Source: Buddleja alternifolia (lineage: Eukaryota > Streptophyta > Magnoliopsida > Lamiales > Scrophulariaceae). From it: DNA of 64,000 bases. This document shows positions 57,265-64,000 of the stretch, one piece after another. The notes under the pieces are model-generated. The model worked only from the letters and a program-made list of their open reading frames with translations, did not search any database and was not told where the DNA came from. Positions within the stretch are counted from its first letter, which is position 1; the number at the start of each line of letters is the position of its first letter. Made by a program: the position numbers and the translations under genes. The stretch spans positions 16,910,568 to 16,974,567 of the forward strand of contig CM033400.1 in assembly GCA_019426215.1 (NCBI GenBank), written 5' to 3'.

Positions 57265-58934
57265 TTTCGTTTATCTACAAAAAATGCATAACAGACAATC
57301 AATAACGGATTTTCAAATAAAGTCCTTATACAATTTGGTCTTTAATTGTACAAGTCTCCCACTATTTTTCTCAAATCACACCACCCTCTTGACATGATTC
57401 GAAGAAACGTTAGTTTCTTTAGTGGACTTGAGATCCATTCTCACTTCATCATATGCCCCATTTTCTGAGCTAACATACAATGATTTTGAATAGTAGCCTT
57501 ACCGGACCTTCTATCTTTTTTTATAGTTCTCAAGATGGTTTTCCTCATCTCCCACATGTGCCCCATTTTCTGAGCTAACACATGAGGGACGATGTTAGGC
57601 TCGACCCATCAAATATCCCATGTATAACCATCAATTTCATTGCCCCCATTTTCTGAGCAAAGCAATGAAACCAACCGATTTCCACGGGGCACCGTAGAGC
57701 TTAGTAAACACTCACAGCCTACCTCGGATCCAATCCACCCCATTTTCTGAGCAAAAGGATTGAACCTTTAGCGGCGTTTCACATGGTGTATACTTATGAT
57801 GGAAGGCATGATAATAGAATTCCATTATTAATATCATATAAGCCTAATATTTTCACAGGAGGGAATTATAACATGCTTATTGGGGGGTCTTATCAGATTT
57901 AATTATCTTGTTCTAATTATCTATCCTATGCATGCATTACATCACATAATCATCATAGACAGATAAGTAAAACATCCACAAAGCGGTACAATTGAGGCTG
58001 AACCACCTCGAGCCCTAACCTAGCAACCCACTCGAGCCAAAGTGGGTTTGGACATTCTAGAAAAAATAAAAACGCAGCCTAGACTATTACAATGGTATCG
58101 TCTCAGCATACAAGTTTACAAGTCTTGGCTCCGTCTCCTTGCTCCGTCTTCGATTACATAGAATGTAAAAAAAAACTACTAATCTACTATACGAAAAGGA
58201 AAGAGCCAAATCGGCTATTATTTACAACTCTAGAATAATTACATACATAGAAAACCAACACTACGACTAGGCCTATGGTTCATCCTTTTATCACATAAAC
58301 ATGCCAAGCAACAAACATACATGTGATAAAGTAAATTTTACCCATTCATCATTCAAACTAGATTGCAAATATCATTGGGATAAGTTCGATATTGATTTCT
58401 AAAACCTTTCTCAGAGTTTACAAGTCTAAAACATCATAGGTAAGGTCTTTGGGTCACCCACCTTCAGAAAGTACGAAGAAAATAATTTTTTTTTATTAAA
58501 CTTTCTGTTGACCACGCCTGGGCGTGGGTTACCCATGCCTGGGCGCCGCGTGCAACGGCTGTTGCTATTTGCGATTTTCAAATCAGTTTTTCGCACGTTC
58601 GTGATTCTTTCGAGTTTCGATTAACGAATCTGAATTCTCCTAAGGTCTGAGTTTTATTACTTGATGATTAAACCTTCGGTTCAACCATCTCGAAACACTC
58701 CACCAAAGGTGATTTCATAAAATTAGATCAAAACCTTCGAAAACAATCATATACCCAAATTTCAGATTTCATGAATTTTAAAACCAATGACTTTTAAACA
58801 TCAAACAACATCCCAAATCAAAATCAATCCTAGTCTAACAATGAACATATTGATTATCATGCTTTCGATTTTACAATTAAAACGTAAAAACAAACATGCA
58901 TAATTATATAAAAGTTCGATCGAGCCAAACCATG
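57265..58934 (-). other. Element 3 untranslated leader
   Basis: About 1.67 kb between primer site and gag, without a long frame. It holds four related hairpins near the gag end (57446-57764) and a GC-rich near-palindrome CCACGCCTGGGCGTGG at 58512-58527. Long leaders are usual in Angela/BARE-type elements, where dimerisation, packaging and translation signals reside. Confidence 0.75.
57446..57764 (-). promoter_or_regulatory. Array of four hairpins with an invariant loop
   Basis: Four sites share the RNA-sense loop TTAGCTCAGAAAATGGGG (TTTGCTCAGAAAATGGGG in two), always 18 nt. The stems differ. Plus-strand stems are: 57446-57455 with 57474-57483 (8 of 10 pairs); 57550-57560 with 57579-57589 (10 of 11); 57635-57643 with 57662-57670 (9 of 9, TTTCATTGC/GCAATGAAA); 57732-57737 with 57758-57763 (6 of 6, plus one closing mismatch). 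Stem sequences change but pairing is kept, which is the mark of selected RNA structure. Each loop contains AAAATGG, an AUG in strong context. Role unknown: packaging, dimerisation or translation control are candidates. Confidence 0.7.
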
Positions 58935-58946
58935 GCTCTGATACCA
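58935..58946 (-). promoter_or_regulatory. Element 3 primer binding site
   Basis: The minus strand reads TGGTATCAGAGC one base inside the 5' LTR; tRNA-iMet type. Confidence 0.9.
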
Positions 58947-58947
58947 C

Positions 58948-61088
58948 TGTTGGGTTGACTCATTCCCTCGAGTGGCTCATGGCAGCGGAAATTAAAATTT
59001 TACAAAAGTAAACGTACAACCACCCGAAAACAGGAATATGGAATTGGTTCGATCGAATTTGATAAGGAGGTAAACGAAATTGTACCTTCCAAAAATTTCG
59101 TTTCACCTCGTACTTTGGATCTCAGCAACCCTGTGGTGCAAATCCACACAATTTCGCTTGGGTGAGAAATTGCCCGTCGTTTTTCGTGTCTCCCGGTTTA
59201 AAGTGTTCCAAGCGTCGCACCTCTAAGATGTATCCACACCTCGTTCAAGTCACCAATCGTCTTGCCTTGCGTGCTAGACAACAAAACGATTCTAAGCTTA
59301 ACTTAGGCTTGATTATGTGAATGGTAGGAATATTTTCTAAGTCGTTTAATTCAACACATGAATAGAACGACGTCTTGTTGAAAAGAGGGAGAAGGTGGCC
59401 GATTTTTAGGTCTAGTGGGGGGGGGGGGAATTTTCCAGCTTTTTCATCATCTATTTTAGTCTCCTTCATCTCGTATTTATAGGTGAAGATTACCTAGAGT
59501 CCTATTAGGAAAAGGAAACTTCTTTTCTCCCAAACTCTCTAGTAATCCTTATCCTATGAAGACTTGGAGGAGGGGAAAACTCTTTTCCTCTTCCACCACA
59601 CATAAAATCGCCCCCTCGCTTATTTACACTCACAAATCGGTCAACTCCATTTAATTGGACTTTAGGATTTGATTTTGACTTCTCAATTTAATTATAGGTG
59701 CAACCCAACAATTAAATACAAGTCAAATTAAATCCAACAAACTAATTCCAACATTTATTTATTTAACCTGGGCTCCACCCAATTAAATAAAATACTTGGA
59801 CTCTACTAGGTCCATTAATTTAATTAATTCTACAAGATTAATTAAAAGAGTAAAATTAATTGAATCCTTCAATTAATTTATATTCCATATTAGGAAAGCA
59901 CTAAACTTTCCTAATTCCCTCAATTTCCTCGAAATTGATTAATCACATCTATTCAAGCAGTGACTTTCTCGAGTTAGTGTGTGACCCCTTAGGCTCGTTT
60001 CTATCTAGTAGTAAGTACACCTTCCCACAGTGCTAGTGTACCTTCCTAAAATGGAAAGTACTAGATTAAATCGATCCTTTGATTTAATCAAGCCTCGAAT
60101 TAGTCACCAAGCTAATTCTCGGCACTTACAAATCACGGTTGCCCACCTAGCATAGGGTCCCGAAGACCTAGATAAAACGAAAGTAAAGATACGCCTTTTG
60201 CGATCTTGATCCTCGCATAAGTAAGATCTCTCTATCTAATCTCCTGATTGAATCTTGAGCATTGGCTAAGGTCGAAGCTCTATTAGTTCAATACTATGTT
60301 TCCCACGTTATGTGAAATCGACTTCGACTATCTAAATGAGGAAACCCTACGCCTCTTTAGATATCATACTTCGGCCGAAGATTCCTTAAGTCGATTCACT
60401 ATGTAACCATAGGAGATTAACCGACTGGCTAATGTCAGAGATAGATTCATCTTGATTCTCATGTGCCTTACTACATAAGATGTGCATGTCTGAGTTTGCC
60501 CATATTCGATCATCTAAAGTGATCATGTAACAAATCAAGAACATGCGCGGTTACGCATAAGACATCCAATGGAATCTTTGGTCCATAAGGATTACTCTTA
60601 TACTACAAGACCACTGGAAGTTCCACATTCGACAGGGAATCCATTTCAGGAACTTCTATGGGGTTGTTCAGTTCGCCCATTACCACAATGGCAACCCTCA
60701 TATATGCATTGGCTTTCACCGTGCCAGTATCTATGGAACGAGATACACTTCTACCAGAGTATGCATCATATGAGCAAGTCTTTTGGGTTGCATCGATATC
60801 CCTTTATCTCGATAAACCCTTTCACGACTTGGAACAATCTTTAAAGATCACAGCCTTCGAGACATATTCCATTATTGTCACACCCAATATGCAATGATGT
60901 CCCATAGCTATGTGTGATCCTTCGGGACTTTATTCTAAGCCAAAGTAAAAACTAATTTAAGAATAAAGACATGCCACACATAAAAAAGAGATTGACTTTA
61001 TTTATAAGAAAACGATTGTTCAACTCTAGAGTGTAATATTACAAAGAATGGCGCCCAATAATTGGTGCGCCGGGCACTAACTCTAACA
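58948..61088 (-). mobile_element. Element 3 5' LTR
   Basis: 2,141 bp, TGTTGGG to CTAACA on the plus strand. Compared with the 3' LTR it has scattered substitutions and the extra roughly 95-bp segment at 59896-59990. Confidence 0.9.
59474..59481 (-). promoter_or_regulatory. TATA box of the Element 3 5' LTR
   Basis: The minus strand reads CCTATAAATA, conserved in both LTRs. Likely core promoter. Confidence 0.55.
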
Positions 61089-61093
61089 GGTAT

Positions 61094-61133
61094 AAGATAC
61101 CAAAATGATTGACATTAAGTGCAAGTGGGAGAT
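61094..61133 (+). pseudogene. End of copia pol and polypurine tract
   Basis: Continues 51259-51309 after Element 3. The sequence ATTGACATTAAGTGCAAGTG parallels GGCATTGAGTGCAAGTG at 9003. CAAGTGGGAGAT at 61122-61133 is the purine tract before the LTR. Confidence 0.75.
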
Positions 61134-62785
61134 TGTTAGGTGTACGCCCTAGATGCCAATGAGGACAAATAGTTAGATTAGGGTATCTTATTATGTTGTA
61201 CAAACTATTAAAATGATATTAATAAAGGCATCTGTATTTTGTTCATATAAATCTTTATGACATTTAAATAAGTATTGAACATATAGTCCATGTGAATAAA
61301 GGTTTGACTCTTTGCCCTTTATGGAATAAAGACGTGGCATGGGAAGAGTCTTATACCTTATCACTTAAAAGGGTTCGCAAGTCAAAGAATCTTAATTGGG
61401 TATTAAGATTCGACTTGTATGACACATGCTCTGACGATGAGTGCCATTCGAACACTATAGGGTAGTGGGAGCAAGAATCATAGATATGTCAATGGAATTG
61501 ACATATTCGAACACGGCTCGTAGTAATCCGATCACATGGGTATTTACTCAGTGACTGCCAATGATTGGATTACTGATCGTAATAGTATGCGTGAGCCTTA
61601 GACCTGAGGGTTCATGATCAATGTGATTGTATTATTGGATCTGTCACCAGAGTAGTTAGGCCCATATCACCCGTTGGTGGGGTCGACCTCGAAGTGCAAT
61701 ATCATTGAGACAAGTAGCAGTTGATCAGTGATCGCCAAGATGGGATTCACTATCTCGATAGTAAATGAGAAAGTATCCTGTGCGATTATAGGCTAATGAA
61801 ATTATAAGTCTTTGGCCAAAGCATAACAACTAACTCATGTAGGACATTGAGGGTAGTTTAGTAATTTCATTATGCTATAATCTAATGGACAGTATCAAGT
61901 TTAGTGAGTTTGACATTTTCCATGACTCTCACTTGATCGGTATACGTCAGTGAAGAGCTTATACTCATACGACATTTATGATCAAGAGGTTCGTAAAATG
62001 ATTCGTTCATTTCGTATTCAATTGGGTTATGATGTGAGTCCACGGGTTTAGCTAGGTGACACTCACATCCTTAGGTAATTCCTCCCTTTGCCAATTGAGA
62101 CGAACCTAAAGAGTCGCGCTTTAAGAAACGAACGGGATGTATCTTTTGTGTAAATCTTTTAGAAAGAATTGAATGGACTGATTGATTTAATTAGATTAAA
62201 TTAATTAATTAAATAGTTAATTTAATTAGATTAAATTAAATTATTTAATTAGTATATTAATTAATTAATTAATAGTATATATTATATTTAAATTAGATTT
62301 AAATTAAATATATACAGGTGGGCTAGAAATTAGACAAGCCAATTAAAAGCCCACCCAGTCCATGGAAGCCCTAAGGGGGGCGGCCACTCTAGGGTTTGGA
62401 GTAGCCTCCAACTTGTTCCACAAGCTAGTTGAGTTTAAAAAGACTCCTACATGGAACAAACCCTAAGAGAGAAGTAACAAGCTAATTACACAACACAAAA
62501 GAAAAGAACTCTCTCCCATCTCTCCTCTCTAGTCGTCCACTCTAGCAAGAAAAGGAGGAGTTTCGGGATCTTTGGAAGGTTCGTTTCGCGTGAAGCTTTA
62601 GAGACAAGAGCCCTTGGAGGATTGTTGTTCTGCAGAATCAATAAACGAATCAAAAGGGTATGTTTATTCGTTCTAAATTTTGCGAAACCCATGAAAAACC
62701 ATCAGATCTATTTTTGTGATCTACCAGTAGGAATCCTCGAATCTTCGGCTGCAATTCTCTATTTTCCTATACGGGATTCCTAACA
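61134..62785 (+). mobile_element. Complete copia 3' LTR (LTR C)
   Basis: 1,652 bp, TGTTAGG to CCTAACA, following the purine tract of the element split by Element 3. Its second half matches 24580-25154. Contains GCCCACCCAGTCCA, TTAATTAA-rich DNA and a pyrimidine-rich CTCTCTCCC block near 62505-62530. Confidence 0.82.
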
Positions 62786-63642
62786 GCACCGTGGCCCCAC
62801 ATCGTAGCCCAACTGAGTACAAAATAATTATATCATTACGAACCTCTAGATTATGATACCGTATGAGTATAAGCCCTTCACTGACGTATCCCGATCGAGT
62901 GAGAGTCATGGAATATGTCAAACTCACAGGACTCGGTGCTATGCTTAAGAATCATAGTAATATGAGATCGCTAAACAAGAGTTAGTTCATCAACTCTGGC
63001 CAGAGACTTTCAATCTCATTTACCTATGATCGCATAGGATACTTCTTGTTTACTTTCGAGACAGTGAATTCCCTCTTGGTAATCACCTCACATGCTACTT
63101 GCCCATTTGAACACATTTCGAGGTCGACCCCACCTTTCAGTGGATGAATTGGGCGTAACTACTCTAGTGACAGAATCCAACGTCACAAGCACATTGTGAC
63201 CATAACTCCTCAGGTCTAAGGCTCACGCATACCTTCATAATCAGTAATCAAATCATTGACAGTCACTGAGTAAAAACCCATGTGATCGGATTACTACGAG
63301 CCGTGTTCGAATACACTAATCCCATCAATGTATCTATGACAAAAACTCCCACTATCCCATAGTGTTCGACTGGAATTCCTTTGTCAGAGTATGTATCATA
63401 CAAGTTCATACGAATCTCAATGCCCAATTGAGATTCTCCGACTTGTGAACGATTTAAGTGATCAAGGAGTGTGAAGGTTTTCCTTGACACACATGGACTA
63501 GTTGTTCATTTAAGACTTATAGATGCCATCAAGAATTATACGAACAACATAATATTGCCTTTATATTAATTAGAGATTGTACAATATAAACTCGTGCCTC
63601 ATATTCTAATTCCTCGTTGGCATCGAGGGCACATTCCCAACA
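62786..63642 (-). mobile_element. Truncated copia LTR, opposite orientation (LTR D)
   Basis: On the minus strand it begins TGTTGGGAATGTGCCCTCGA and runs through GACTCTCACTCGATCGGGATACG to GGGCCACGGTGC, about the middle of LTR C. The remaining half is missing at the junction with LTR C. It is related to LTR C but not a close copy. Confidence 0.7.
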
Positions 63643-63940
63643 GAAAAGGCATTAAAACAGTTAAGCAACTATTTAGTTAAAGAGCGCTAAGCTTTAAAAT
63701 AATTTTTGCTATGCTAACCCTGATTAAGCAATAGAAGCATTACCTTACTTTGGTAGTTGCTGAAATCACTAAGTCTAAGTTATCTTATCTTAAGCGCCTG
63801 ACCTAGCGCTGAGCCTACTAAGCATTCAAATTCTTTAAAAGTGATACGAATCTTTTAAAAGTCGAAAAAGAGTTCATGGTCTATTCAACTTCCCCACCCC
63901 TTCCCCCCCTATAAACCCTTTCGTATGCCACTTGGGACCA
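63643..63940 (+). mobile_element. Sirevirus-type LTR, 3' end fragment
   Basis: Matches the last 290 bp or so of the Element 2 LTR: GCTAACCCTGATTAAGC, TGAAATCACTAAGTCTAAGT, GTGATACGAA and CCCTTTCGTATGCCACTTGG. Diverged, so an older family member. Ends at GGGACCA. The GCGTC/AAGCG words of Elements 1 and 2 are partly decayed here. Confidence 0.8.
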
Positions 63941-64000
63941 AAAAATAATGAAAACCTCCACGAGCCATTTCTTCAAATGATCCGCAAACGTCGGTATGCA
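63941..64000. other. Right-edge sequence, nothing recognised
   Basis: Sixty bases after the LTR fragment. No primer site follows, so the LTR fragment does not lead into an internal region here. Confidence 0.4.

Larger units (their letters stand above)
51310..61088 (-). mobile_element. Element 3: Angela-type Ty1/copia retrotransposon, defective
   Basis: 9,779 bp, TGTTGGG to CTAACA, flanked by the 5-bp duplication GGTAT (51305-51309, 61089-61093). LTRs are 2.05 and 2.14 kb, with a tRNA-iMet primer site and a CAAGTGGGAGAT purine tract. Order on the minus strand: 5' LTR, a 1.7-kb leader, one gag-pol region, 3' LTR. RNase H motifs ([22 protein letters not shown]) are typical of the Angela/Tork group. 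Stops, frameshifts and a mutated RT active site show it is dead. It lies in the RNase H end of another copia element. Confidence 0.92.

Noticed and set aside
57446..57764. CRISPR-like array from the repeated 15-18 bp motif
   Set aside because: Only four copies, irregular spacing, inside a plant retrotransposon leader, and each flanked by its own inverted repeat.

Overview
The window is nuclear DNA of a flowering plant, most likely a eudicot. It is AT-rich, its single host-gene fragment is a plant strictosidine-synthase-like exon, and nearly everything else is plant LTR retrotransposon (Ty1/copia Sirevirus and Angela/Tork types, Ty3/gypsy Athila/Tat type) plus a SINE and small DNA-transposon derivatives. 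I see no rRNA, CRISPR or bacterial-type operon. Species cannot be fixed from the sequence.

Layout. 1-4225 is the only non-LTR part: a SINE (1346-1551), a MITE (1787-2064), exon 1 of a strictosidine-synthase-like gene on the minus strand (2262-2654), microsatellites, short tandem repeats and a candidate inverted-repeat element (3001-3834). 4226-9068 holds broken Angela-like copia pieces: two minus-strand LTRs, a minus-strand RNase H fragment and, fused to it in inverted orientation, a plus-strand RT/RNase H fragment with its 3' LTR.

That 3' LTR is split by Element 1 (9069-23035, minus strand, TSD GATTT), a decayed 14-kb Sirevirus-type element with gag, pol and a long additional 3' gene. The split LTR ends at 24579. 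A tail of another copia LTR follows, then a Ty3/gypsy element with little coding capacity (from 25155). The gypsy 3' LTR is split by Element 2 (29116-51235, plus strand, TSD CACAT), a 22-kb Sirevirus-type element. Element 2 has open gag and pol frames, a spliced 3' gene, and a 6.1-kb internal tandem duplication running from pol into the 3' gene. The second unit is interrupted by a truncated gypsy LTR. A scrap of copia RNase H follows, split by Element 3 (51310-61088, minus strand, TSD GGTAT), a defective Angela-type element. The 3' LTR of the host copia element (61134-62785) and two LTR fragments finish the window.

How it works together. Elements 1 and 2 are relatives: same primer site, purine tract, gag-pol boundary and kind of 3' gene. 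Element 2 looks much younger. Element 3 cannot copy itself, because its RT active site reads YAGG in place of YVDD. Its leader carries the most striking unexplained signal in the window: four hairpins with different, self-complementary stems around an almost invariant 18-nt loop, each loop containing an AUG in good context. Other points worth attention are the conserved GGTACCT repeat at the gag-pol boundary of Elements 1 and 2, the two-intron 3' gene of about 1,389 codons, and a GC-rich palindromic motif shared by the gypsy LTRs and the Element 3 leader.
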